A stretch of DNA of 64,000 nucleotides from Phocaeicola dorei (GTDB lineage: Bacteria; Bacteroidota; Bacteroidia; Bacteroidales; Bacteroidaceae), in assembly GCF_013009555.1 (NCBI RefSeq), contig NZ_CP046176.1, positions 4,185,501-4,249,500 of the forward strand, read 5' to 3'. Positions 18,562 to 26,415 of the stretch are shown piece after piece (positions within the stretch are counted from its first letter, which is position 1; every line of letters starts with the position of its first letter). Made by a program: the position numbers and the translations under genes. A model generated the notes under the pieces. The model was not told the origin of the DNA, made no database searches, and saw nothing but the letters and a program-made list of their open reading frames with translations.

Positions 18562-19899
18562 ATGGATATTAATCAAATCATGACCTCCCTGGAGGCAAAA
18601 CACCCTGGTGAATCAGAGTACTTGCAGGCTGTAAAAGAAGTCCTGCTTTCTATTGAGGATATATACAATCAACATCCGGAATTTGAGAAAGCGTCCTTGA
18701 TTGAGAGATTGGTGGAACCCGACCGTATCTTTACATTTAAGGTGCCTTGGGTAGATGATAAAGGAAAAGTACAGGTAAACTTAGGTTACCGCGTTCAATT
18801 CAATAATGCAATCGGTCCGTACAAAGGCGGTATCCGTTTCCATGCTTCTGTAAACCTCTCCATTCTGAAATTCTTAGGATTTGAGCAAACATTCAAAAAT
18901 GCACTGACCACATTGCCTATGGGCGGTGGTAAAGGTGGCTCCGATTTCTCACCACGTGGTAAGAGCGATGCTGAGATCATGCGTTTCTGCCAAGCATTCA
19001 TGCTTGAATTGTGGCGCCACGTAGGTCCTGATATGGATGTTCCTGCCGGTGACATCGGTGTAGGTGGCCGTGAAGTAGGATATATGTTCGGTATGTATAA
19101 AAAGTTAACCCGTGAATTTACAGGTACCTTCACTGGTAAAGGCTTGGAATTTGGCGGTTCGTTAATTCGGCCTGAAGCAACCGGTTTTGGTGGTCTTTAC
19201 TTCGTAAACCAAATGCTGAAAGCAAAAGGAATTGATATTAAAGGTAAAACGGTAGCTGTTTCCGGTTTCGGTAATGTAGCTTGGGGTGCCGTGACTAAAG
19301 CAACTGAATTAGGCGCAAAAGTAGTCACGATCTCCGGACCCGACGGCTATATTTATGATCCGGACGGTGTAAGTGGCGATAAAATTGATTATATGTTGGA
19401 ATTACGTGCGTCAGGCAATGATATCGTAGCTCCATACGCAGAGAAATATCCAAACTCAACATTCGTTGCCGGACGTCGTCCGTGGGAAGTTAAAGTAGAT
19501 ATTGCACTTCCGTGTGCAACTCAAAACGAATTAAATGGCGAAGATGCTTGTAATTTAATAAAAAATTCCGTTCTTTGCATTGGAGAAATTTCTAATATGG
19601 GTTGTACTCCGGAAGCAATTGATGCGTTTATTGAAAACAAACTAATGTATGCACCAGGTAAAGCCGTAAATGCCGGAGGTGTAGCTACCTCAGGTTTGGA
19701 AATGAGTCAAAATGCGATGCATATGAGTTGGAGTGCACAAGAAGTAGATGATAAGTTACATCAAATTATGTATGGTATTCATGAACAATGTGTGAAATAT
19801 GGTACTGAACCTGATGGATATATCAACTATGTAAAAGGAGCAAATATTGCAGGCTTTATGAAAGTAGCTCATGCCATGATGGCCCAAGGAATTGTTTAA
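18562..19899 (+). CDS. gdhB: Glutamate dehydrogenase, hexameric family I, probably NAD-linked
   Basis: This is the 445-aa paralog of the gene at 8313. The catalytic segment PMGGGKGGSDF and the C-terminus (VKGANIAGFMKVAHAMMAQGIV) are shared. The cofactor region differs: SGFGNVAWG and then SGPDGYIYDPDG, followed by YMLELRASG. This matches the pattern I recall for the NAD-specific Clostridium symbiosum enzyme (GFGNVAWG, SGPDGYIYDPEG). I infer an NAD(H) preference and a role in glutamate catabolism or nitrogen-status switching. The gene has its own -33/-7 promoter and a strong terminator. Its codon use looks more AT-rich toward the 3' end than the first copy. Confidence 0.95.
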   Translation: MDINQIMTSLEAKHPGESEYLQAVKEVLLSIEDIYNQHPEFEKASLIERLVEPDRIFTFKVPWVDDKGKVQVNLGYRVQFNNAIGPYKGGIRFHASVNLSILKFLGFEQTFKNALTTLPMGGGKGGSDFSPRGKSDAEIMRFCQAFMLELWRHVGPDMDVPAGDIGVGGREVGYMFGMYKKLTREFTGTFTGKGLEFGGSLIRPEATGFGGLYFVNQMLKAKGIDIKGKTVAVSGFGNVAWGAVTKATELGAKVVTISGPDGYIYDPDGVSGDKIDYMLELRASGNDIVAPYAEKYPNSTFVAGRRPWEVKVDIALPCATQNELNGEDACNLIKNSVLCIGEISNMGCTPEAIDAFIENKLMYAPGKAVNAGGVATSGLEMSQNAMHMSWSAQEVDDKLHQIMYGIHEQCVKYGTEPDGYINYVKGANIAGFMKVAHAMMAQGIV

Positions 19900-19961
19900 A
19901 AGCATTCTATTAGCATAAAAATATCTCGTTTAGTTGTATTTGTATTTTGTATTGTAGCTTG

Positions 19962-19997
19962 CGCTGCCCGCCTGTGAAGGTATGGCAGCGTTTTTTT
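19962..19997 (+). terminator. Intrinsic terminator of gdhB
   Basis: CGCTGCC (19962-19968) and GGCAGCG (19984-19990) form a stem followed by seven T. Confidence 0.9.
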
Positions 19998-20019
19998 ATG
20001 GTATATCCAATCTTTTTTA

Positions 20020-20027
20020 TACATTTG
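20020..20027 (+). promoter_or_regulatory. -7 element of the GNAT/ibrA/ibrB-like operon
   Basis: TACATTTG matches TAnnTTTG 34 bp before the first ATG. Confidence 0.6.
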
Positions 20028-20060
20028 TAGCTTCAAGTAAACGTATGTAAAATTTAAGTT

Positions 20061-20453
20061 ATGGAAATATTACAACTAGATGGCCTTGAACCTCAATTAT
20101 TTAATTTAATTGGACCATTGGCTATGAATCCTAAAGTCCTGAGGGCAAATAACAATTATCCCTTTAAAACGACCGAACGTTTTCAATGGTACATTGCTGT
20201 CGAAGATAGTGACGTAACCGGTTTTGTCCCTGTAGAGCAGAAAAGTGGCGGTTATGTTATTAACAACTACTATGTCCATAACGATGATCAGGAAGTGTTA
20301 GCTGGATTGTTGGAAGCAGTAAAGCCTAAAAACAATTTGTATGCAATTGTTCAAACCAAACACGAAGCAATTTTTTCCAACTGTGGTTTTCAAACCGAAC
20401 ACCGCTGGACTAATTATATTAAAATGATTTACAACACGAACAAAAATGAATAA
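20061..20453 (+). CDS. GNAT-like protein, first gene of an ibrAB-like operon
   Basis: This is a 130-aa soluble protein. The central strands (WYIAVEDSDVTGFVPVEQ, YVINNYYV) and the end (FSNCGFQTEHRWTNYIKM) have the layout of a small GNAT acetyltransferase, with a beta-bulge region followed by a late GF-x-xxxxW motif. The canonical acetyl-CoA loop (Q/R-x-x-G-x-G/A) is not evident, so it may not be catalytic. It overlaps the next gene by 8 bp, so it is translated with the IbrA-like protein and probably serves the same pathway. The family assignment is tentative. Confidence 0.6.
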   Translation: MEILQLDGLEPQLFNLIGPLAMNPKVLRANNNYPFKTTERFQWYIAVEDSDVTGFVPVEQKSGGYVINNYYVHNDDQEVLAGLLEAVKPKNNLYAIVQTKHEAIFSNCGFQTEHRWTNYIKMIYNTNKNE

Positions 20454-21747
20454 TAAAAGAACTAAAGGGGAAAATGTTTATCAACTCGTTCAAAAGAGGC
20501 TCAAATTCTTATTCAACGAATTTGATAATATCTATGTTTCTTTTTCTGGAGGAAAAGATAGTGGTGTCTTGCTCAATTTATGTATCCAATATATCAGAGA
20601 GCATAATCTGGACAGGAAAATCGGAGTATACCACATGGACTATGAAGCACAGTATCAAATGACCACAGAGTATGTGGAACAAACGTTCAGAGAAAATCAG
20701 GATATATTGGAAATCTACCATGTCTGTGTCCCTTTCAAAGTAGTGACTTGTGCTTCTATGTTCCAAACTTATTGGCGCCCTTGGGACGAAAGCATGCACG
20801 CCCACTGGGTAAGGCCTATGCCTAAAAACTGTTATAAGAAAGAAGATTTCCCATTCTACAATGAGGAAATGTGGGACTACACCTTCCAAACTTCATTCGC
20901 CTCGTGGTACCATAAAAAGCATGATGCAGTACGCACTTGCTGCCTGGTTGGCATCCGAACTCAAGAGAGCCTAGACCGATGGAGAACTATTCACGGTAAC
21001 AATCGTCTGAACAGCTATCACAACCTGATGTGGACCCGCAGACTAGGATACGATTTATACAATGCCTACCCTATCTATGACTGGACTACCGAAGATATAT
21101 GGACAGCATACGCCCGTTTCAAATGGCCATTCAACCAAATGTACGAGCTTTATTATAAAGCCGGAGTACCTTTGGACAGACAACGTGTAGCCAGTCCGTT
21201 CCTCAGCACAGCACAGGAAACCTTGAAATTGTACAAAGCCATCGATCCCAATACTTGGGGGAGAATGTTAGGCCGAGTAAACGGAGTAAACTTTACCGGA
21301 ATCTATGGTGGAACCCGTGCCATGGGATGGCAAAACATCAAATTACCAGAAGGCTACACATGGAAAGAGTATATGTACTTCCTGTTAGATACGTTACCCG
21401 AAGAAACCAAACAGTCTTATTTGGAAAAACTAAGAGTAAGCCGGGAATTCTGGAAATACAAGGGAGGATGCCTAGATTTATCAACTATACGCAAGTTAAC
21501 TGATTTGGGCATAAAATTCTACGTACAAAAGAAAACAAACTACAAGACAGACAAACTTCCTGTTCAAATGGATTATCTAGACGATATAGACATCGCAGAG
21601 TTCAAAGAAATCCCCACTTATAAACGTATGTGTATTTGCATTCTGAAAAATGACCATGTATGTAAATATATGGGATTTGCCCTAACTAAAAAAGAAAAGT
21701 TAAGAAGAGACAGAGTGATGCAGAAATATAAAAACATTATCAGATGA
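20446..21747 (+). CDS. IbrA-like PAPS-reductase-family protein (DUF3440)
   Basis: This 433-aa protein has a PP-loop ATP-binding motif (SFSGGKDSGVLLNL) near residue 33, the hallmark of the adenine-nucleotide alpha-hydrolase / PAPS-reductase fold. The C-terminal region (about 240-430) matches the DUF3440 layout (ASPFLSTAQETLKLYKAIDP, YKRMCICILKNDHVCKYMGF). E. coli IbrA, paired with a ParB-like IbrB, is the best-known relative and affects expression of immunoglobulin-binding surface proteins; its chemistry is unknown. Related PP-loop proteins include DndC (DNA phosphorothioation). Overlaps with both neighbours (8 bp and 4 bp) show a tightly coupled operon. Confidence 0.88.
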   Translation: MNNKRTKGENVYQLVQKRLKFLFNEFDNIYVSFSGGKDSGVLLNLCIQYIREHNLDRKIGVYHMDYEAQYQMTTEYVEQTFRENQDILEIYHVCVPFKVVTCASMFQTYWRPWDESMHAHWVRPMPKNCYKKEDFPFYNEEMWDYTFQTSFASWYHKKHDAVRTCCLVGIRTQESLDRWRTIHGNNRLNSYHNLMWTRRLGYDLYNAYPIYDWTTEDIWTAYARFKWPFNQMYELYYKAGVPLDRQRVASPFLSTAQETLKLYKAIDPNTWGRMLGRVNGVNFTGIYGGTRAMGWQNIKLPEGYTWKEYMYFLLDTLPEETKQSYLEKLRVSREFWKYKGGCLDLSTIRKLTDLGIKFYVQKKTNYKTDKLPVQMDYLDDIDIAEFKEIPTYKRMCICILKNDHVCKYMGFALTKKEKLRRDRVMQKYKNIIR

Positions 21748-22256
21748 AAGAAGAATTCGAAAGTCCTGTGTATCACGTGCACAGAGTACCGGTGGAAAAG
21801 GTACGTGCCAACAGTTATAATCCAAACCACGTAGCTGCTCCTGAAATGAAGTTGCTGGAATTAAGCATTTGGGAAGATGGCTATACTATGCCTTGTGTAT
21901 GTTATTATATTCCCGATGAAGATATATATGAACTGGTAGACGGGTATCATCGTTATTGTGTGCTTAAAACTTCAAAACGTGTGTTCGAACGAGAAAAAGG
22001 TTTACTTCCCGTGGTCGTTATAGAAAAAGACCTTTCAAACAGAATGGCAAGCACTATCCGCCACAACCGCGCCCGCGGCACTCACAGCATTGAATTGATG
22101 GTAGATATCGTGGCAGAACTGACCAAAGCCGGAATGAGTGACGAATGGATAAAAAAGAATATTGGTATGGATGCCGACGAACTTTTACGACTCAAACAGA
22201 TATCCGGCTTAATGGAACTCTTTGCTGACAGGGAATTCACAATACCTGAACCATAA
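21744..22256 (+). CDS. IbrB-like ParB/Srx-fold protein
   Basis: This 170-aa protein has the ParB N-terminal fold: VHRVPVEKVRANSYNPN at residues 8-24, then the signature LVDGYHRYCVLK near 68-79 (the G-x-HR motif), and a helical C-terminus (KKNIGMDADELLRLKQISGL). Its ATG overlaps the stop of the IbrA-like gene (ATGA). ParB-fold domains bind CTP or act as nucleases or phosphotransferases; partnership with a PAPS-reductase-like protein is the conserved IbrAB arrangement. I infer a two- or three-protein complex. Confidence 0.88.
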   Translation: MKEEFESPVYHVHRVPVEKVRANSYNPNHVAAPEMKLLELSIWEDGYTMPCVCYYIPDEDIYELVDGYHRYCVLKTSKRVFEREKGLLPVVVIEKDLSNRMASTIRHNRARGTHSIELMVDIVAELTKAGMSDEWIKKNIGMDADELLRLKQISGLMELFADREFTIPEP

Positions 22257-22283
22257 AGCAATTTTCATTAATACATTATTCAG

Positions 22284-24071
22284 TTGAAATATAACTCATT
22301 AATAATAGGATTGTCGGTCCTAGCTTTGCAAAGCTGCACCGACAATCTTGTTTATACAGGGGCCGATATCGAGGTAGTACTCACAGGCAATACATACAAA
22401 GCAGCTTTCACAGAAAGCTCCCCTGTTTCCACTTTTAACTCCGGCAATCAAATCCTGCTGAATGCTTCCGGCAGTCTTCAAATAGACAACAGAATTCTGA
22501 CTTATATGGACAACCAATGGAAAGCAGAAAATGAATTTAGCTGGAGTGACATAACAGGAAAAACAAATATTACGGCGCTATATCCTGTCTATCCTGATTT
22601 GGACTATATCCAAGAAAATCTTTATAAAAACAATTCGTTGGAAGACATACTGTATGTCAAGGATGAATTTCCAACCGGAAATTCCATCCATTTACAGTTC
22701 AAACATTTATTTTCTCTTCTGACACTGTATTTGGACAGAGATTTACAGACCAATCTTCAGAAAATAGAAATAACATGTCCTGCTGTTTCCTCTATTATCC
22801 CAAAATCCGCTGAAATAGTTCCAGCGGATAATGAAACACATACGACTACTATTGCCCAAGTTTCTCCTTCCGGAAATTATTCGTTTATAGTCCCTCCTGT
22901 CAAAAACATGGTCATCGCCATAAATATGGTGACGAATGGAAAGAAATATACAACACAACTAGAAACAAAGTCTTTTACTGGTAACAAAGAATATACTTAT
23001 CACTTAAAGACATCTGAAAAAACTCCGGGAATTATTACTGCTGAAGATTGGATTGCGTTCAGCCAACTTATTAATAGCAATACATTTACCCAATACAAAG
23101 GAAAAACATTGGACGATTTCGGAGAAACGATGAATGGAATAACCATTTATTATTTATTGAATGACATTGATTTTAAAGATGTGGATTGTACTGAGTTAAA
23201 GCAAATAGGATATGCCCAAACAAACTATTACTTTTCCCAAATCTTTGACGGACAAAATCACACCCTTTACAATATACCTATCAATTCCAGCAATGGCACC
23301 ACAGGTGTATTCGGAGCTGTCAATATCACCGGCATAGTTAAAAATCTTCATATCGAATCCAGCAAAGTATCTATCACATCAAAAAGCAAGAGCACAGCAG
23401 AAGGTACAAGCATTTTAGTCGGACGCAATAAAGGCAAAATACTAAATTGTTTCGTTAAAGAGTGCCAAATTACAGCCAATCCAACCAAAACGAACCAATC
23501 AGCCAATACAGGAGGCATAGCAGGAACTTCAACAGGGGAAATCACCAATTGCTATGTTACCAACACCCAAATCGTTTATGACGCAGATTCAAAAATAAAA
23601 GCAGAACCAGCCGGCGGAATAGCAGGTTCCATCCAAACTCAAGGTTTGATAACAAACTGCTACTCTGCCAACAACATAATAAAGAACAGAGAAAGTTACA
23701 ATGGTGGAATATGCGGAAAGGCTTTGGATGGAGCGCACATTGAAAATTGTTATGTCTATAACATAGATCTAATTACGACCAAAGGATTATTTGCAGGTAT
23801 AGCTGCCAACTCTTTCTTCATCCACAACTACTATGATAATGCAAAAATAACCTTTATCGGAAAAAATAACAGTGGGAATCAGTTGTCTAAAAATGCCCAA
23901 TACACAGGTACTTTTATGAATAAGGAAAACATTCCTATCTACCAGCTTCTCAACCAATGGATAAATGAAACCGCTCCTACCCTTTATCCCGGTTACCTCT
24001 TTACCCGATGGACTGATGGAGGAGAAAATCTTCCTGCCGTTTTCATTTCAGAAACACAAAAAAGTAAGTGA
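22284..24071 (+). CDS. Fimbrillin-like lipoprotein with GLUG-type repeats
   Basis: This is a 595-aa surface lipoprotein. I use the TTG at 22284 because it leads straight into a signal peptide with lipobox LQSC near residue 18; no ATG is suitably placed. Residues about 25-240 follow the fimbrillin/Mfa-like N-terminal pattern (tryptophan-rich W.....YP segment, LQFKHLFSLLTLYLD). Residues about 340-500 contain repeated GLUG-type units of the form G-x-x-x-G-x-I-x-NC-[FY]-V (GRNKGKILNCFV, GTSTGEITNCYV, GLITNCYS, GAHIENCYVY), probably a beta-helix stalk or adhesin. It starts 27 bp after the IbrB-like gene and may be co-transcribed. That would parallel the link between IbrAB and surface proteins in E. 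coli, but this is inference. Confidence 0.82.
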   Translation: MKYNSLIIGLSVLALQSCTDNLVYTGADIEVVLTGNTYKAAFTESSPVSTFNSGNQILLNASGSLQIDNRILTYMDNQWKAENEFSWSDITGKTNITALYPVYPDLDYIQENLYKNNSLEDILYVKDEFPTGNSIHLQFKHLFSLLTLYLDRDLQTNLQKIEITCPAVSSIIPKSAEIVPADNETHTTTIAQVSPSGNYSFIVPPVKNMVIAINMVTNGKKYTTQLETKSFTGNKEYTYHLKTSEKTPGIITAEDWIAFSQLINSNTFTQYKGKTLDDFGETMNGITIYYLLNDIDFKDVDCTELKQIGYAQTNYYFSQIFDGQNHTLYNIPINSSNGTTGVFGAVNITGIVKNLHIESSKVSITSKSKSTAEGTSILVGRNKGKILNCFVKECQITANPTKTNQSANTGGIAGTSTGEITNCYVTNTQIVYDADSKIKAEPAGGIAGSIQTQGLITNCYSANNIIKNRESYNGGICGKALDGAHIENCYVYNIDLITTKGLFAGIAANSFFIHNYYDNAKITFIGKNNSGNQLSKNAQYTGTFMNKENIPIYQLLNQWINETAPTLYPGYLFTRWTDGGENLPAVFISETQKSK

Positions 24072-24148
24072 ACTTCGCGAGACAAGTAAGTCCACTTGCT
24101 TTGCCATTTAAGCCCACTTACTTTGCTCACGAAGTTCACTTACTTTTT
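24059..24148 (+). terminator. Long hairpin overlapping the fimbrillin-like stop codon
   Basis: The arms at 24059-24081 and 24126-24148 match at 22 of 23 positions. The left arm contains the TGA stop (24069-24071). Shorter copies of the same words (AAGTAAGTCCACTT, CCACTTACTTTG) lie in the loop, and a T-run ends the right arm. Confidence 0.75.
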
Positions 24149-24168
24149 CAAAGATTCTATACAAATTA

Positions 24169-24204
24169 AAAGCCGCTTTCTCATTTCACAGAAAAAACGG
24201 CTTT
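24169..24204 (-). terminator. Intrinsic terminator of mdh
   Basis: AAAGCCG (24169-24175) pairs with CGGCTTT (24198-24204), about 25 bp after the mdh stop on the minus strand and followed there by a short T-rich stretch. Confidence 0.65.
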
Positions 24205-24229
24205 CATATAAAATTATAGTTTGTTCTTA

Positions 24230-25171
24230 TTAAAGAGCACCTACTTCATGCAAAGCAGCATTAGTCTTGCGAACAGCAGCAGCACTTGCAGCAAATTTAG
24301 CTTTTTCTTCTTCGTTCAAAGGCAATTCAACGATCTTTTCAATACCGTTCTTACCCAAGATTACAGGCACACCACAGCAAATATCTGATTCCCCATATTC
24401 ACCTTCCAAATAAACTGAACAAGGAACCATCTTACCTTGGTTGTGGATAATAGATTCAACAACAAATGCACCAGCTGCACCCGGAGCATACCATGCAGAA
24501 GTACCCAGCAACTTAGTCAAAGTAGCACCGCCTACCATAGTAGCAGAAGCAACTTCCTGCAATTTTTCTTCAGACAAGAAGTTAGAAACAGGCATACCTT
24601 TGTAAGTAGCAAAACGAGTCAAAGGAATCATAGTAGTATCACCGTGACCACCGATAACCATACCTTCCACTTCATTAGCGTTGCAACCCAAAGCTTGAGA
24701 CAAGAAATATTTGAAACGTGAACTATCCAAAGCACCACCCATACCGATGATTCTATTCTTAGGCAAGCCCAAAGCTTTCAATGACAAATAAGTCATGGTA
24801 TCCATCGGGTTAGAGATAACTACGATGATAGCATTAGGAGAATACTTTAAGATATTCTGAGCAACTGACTTAACGATGCCTGCATTAACACCAATCAGTT
24901 CTTCACGGGTCATACCCGGCTTACGGGGAATACCTGAAGTGATAACCACAACGTCAGAGTTAGCTGTTTTTTCATAATCGTTAGTGCAACCTACAATGTT
25001 TGTGTCGAAGCCCAACAACTGAGCAGTCTGCATCATATCCATTGCCTTACCTTCTGATACGCCTTCTTTAACGTCCAGCATTACTACTTCGTCTGCTACT
25101 TCGTTAAAAGCAAGAACATTTGCACATGTAGCACCTACGTTACCTGCGCCTACTACGGTTACTTTTGACAT
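24230..25171 (-). CDS. mdh: Malate dehydrogenase (LDH-like type)
   Basis: The enzyme interconverts malate and oxaloacetate with NAD(H). In Bacteroides it serves the reductive branch from oxaloacetate to fumarate and succinate. It has 313 aa. The N-terminal Rossmann motif is VVGAGNVGATCA and the adenine-binding Asp follows in MLDVKEG. The substrate loop carries VITSGIPRKPGMTREEL, and the catalytic region shows NPMDTMTY, then ALDSSRFK and the catalytic His in GGHGDTTMIPLTR. The PRKPGMTR loop fits malate rather than lactate specificity. It is a single-gene unit with its own promoter and terminator. Confidence 0.97.
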   Translation of the reverse strand: MSKVTVVGAGNVGATCANVLAFNEVADEVVMLDVKEGVSEGKAMDMMQTAQLLGFDTNIVGCTNDYEKTANSDVVVITSGIPRKPGMTREELIGVNAGIVKSVAQNILKYSPNAIIVVISNPMDTMTYLSLKALGLPKNRIIGMGGALDSSRFKYFLSQALGCNANEVEGMVIGGHGDTTMIPLTRFATYKGMPVSNFLSEEKLQEVASATMVGGATLTKLLGTSAWYAPGAAGAFVVESIIHNQGKMVPCSVYLEGEYGESDICCGVPVILGKNGIEKIVELPLNEEEKAKFAASAAAVRKTNAALHEVGAL

Positions 25172-25225
25172 AATCTCTATATTTTGTTTAAAGTTGATAA
25201 TAAAATCGCCTTCTTAAAAGCACCG

Positions 25226-25233
25226 CAAAGTTA
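25226..25233 (-). promoter_or_regulatory. -7 element of mdh
   Basis: The reverse strand reads TAACTTTG, matching TAnnTTTG, 55 bp upstream of the mdh ATG. Confidence 0.6.
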
Positions 25234-25298
25234 CAATGATATTCCGAATTAAAGAAAAATTTCCATAATATTTTTCGAGCAGTCTACATAAATTATTG

Positions 25299-25306
25299 TA
25301 CTTTTG
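25299..25306 (+). promoter_or_regulatory. -7 element of the coiled-coil protein gene
   Basis: TACTTTTG matches TAnnTTTG 22 bp before the ATG at 25328. It overlaps a TTG (25304) that could otherwise be mistaken for a start, which supports the ATG. Confidence 0.6.
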
Positions 25307-25327
25307 TCCAAAATTCAATGTAACACT

Positions 25328-26200
25328 ATGGATAAGAGCAAAAAACTGATTATTGTCATTATTCTGCTGGTTGTGATTATCGGCGGAGTTTCTTTTTATG
25401 CTTTTCATCAAGCAAAAGAAAATAAAGAAATGAGCGAACTCTTCGCTGTGGAAAAACTGGAAATGGAAAACGAATATACAACTTTCGCCACCCAATATGA
25501 TGAACTTCAGATACAGATAAACAATGATTCCTTGCGCGAAAAGCTGGAGAGTGAGAAGCTGAAAACACAGCGGCTGCTAGAAGAATTACGACAAGTAAAG
25601 ACCAGTAACGCAGCTGAAATCATGCGTTTGAAGAAAGAACTGAAAACAGTGCGTGCCGTACTACGCACCTATGTTATCCAAATAGATTCACTGAACAAAC
25701 TCAACCAAGCACTAGCTGAAGAAAATCAAGAAGTGAAACAAAAATATACGCAGGCAACCCGCCAAATCAATAATTTATCTCAAGAGAAAAAAAATCTGAA
25801 TGAAAAGGTCACCTTGGCAGCTCAATTGGATGCCACAGCAATTAGTGTAGAGCCTAGAAACAAACGCGGTAAAACAGCCAAGAAGGTAAAAGATGTAAAA
25901 AAGATAGCTATCTCGTTCACCATTGTCAAGAATATTACTGCCAAAACAGGTGAACGTACTTTATATATACGTATTGCCAAACCGGACAATGACATACTAA
26001 CCAAAAACCCTTCAAACACATTCCCATACGAAAACCGTAGTTTGGTTTATTCCATCAAGAAATACATAGAATACACCGGAGAAGAACAAAATGTAACCGT
26101 ATATTGGGATGTAGAAGAATATTTGCCTGCCGGAACTTATCATGTTTATATCTTCGCTGATGGAACCATGATAGGACAACAAGCTTTCAGCATGAAATAA
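25328..26200 (+). CDS. Single-pass coiled-coil envelope protein, function unknown
   Basis: This 290-aa protein starts at the ATG 25328 (MDKSKKLIIVI). A strong N-terminal transmembrane anchor (about 6-25) is followed by a long coiled coil (about 35-165) rich in Glu, Lys and Leu heptads (KLESEKLKTQRLLEELRQVK, LNKLNQALAEENQEVKQKY). A globular beta-rich C-terminus follows (about 190-290: IAISFTIVKNITAKTGERTLYIRI, then VYWDVEEYLPAGTYHVYIFADG). The topology is type II with the bulk in the periplasm. The family resembles coiled-coil periplasmic proteins seen in many Bacteroides, but I know no function. Own promoter and a strong terminator. Confidence 0.75.
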   Translation: MDKSKKLIIVIILLVVIIGGVSFYAFHQAKENKEMSELFAVEKLEMENEYTTFATQYDELQIQINNDSLREKLESEKLKTQRLLEELRQVKTSNAAEIMRLKKELKTVRAVLRTYVIQIDSLNKLNQALAEENQEVKQKYTQATRQINNLSQEKKNLNEKVTLAAQLDATAISVEPRNKRGKTAKKVKDVKKIAISFTIVKNITAKTGERTLYIRIAKPDNDILTKNPSNTFPYENRSLVYSIKKYIEYTGEEQNVTVYWDVEEYLPAGTYHVYIFADGTMIGQQAFSMK

Positions 26201-26240
26201 CAAGGAACATTCTCCCCCAAATATATTTAATTAAAAAAAT

Positions 26241-26271
26241 CAGCCGGTTGAAAACGAACCGGCTGTTTTTT
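26241..26271 (+). terminator. Intrinsic terminator after the coiled-coil protein gene
   Basis: CAGCCGGTT (26241-26249), a 7-nt loop, AACCGGCTG (26257-26265) and six T. Confidence 0.92.
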
Positions 26272-26366
26272 CTCCACATAAACAAAAGCAGTGAACATAC
26301 AGATTGCAGAATTATAAAAATATTTTAAAATAACATCTAGAATATGGCTTTCTTAAAGATTTGTCT

Positions 26367-26374
26367 TATTTTTG
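26367..26374 (+). promoter_or_regulatory. -7 element of the TolC/HlyD/ABC-2 operon
   Basis: TATTTTTG matches TAnnTTTG about 40 bp before the TolC-like ATG. Confidence 0.5.
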
Positions 26375-26415
26375 TTGCATAAACAACTTAAAAACAACAA
26401 AACAAGAACACTATA

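Noticed and set aside
25304..25327. TTG start for the coiled-coil protein
   Set aside because: The TTG lies inside the promoter -7 element TACTTTTG.
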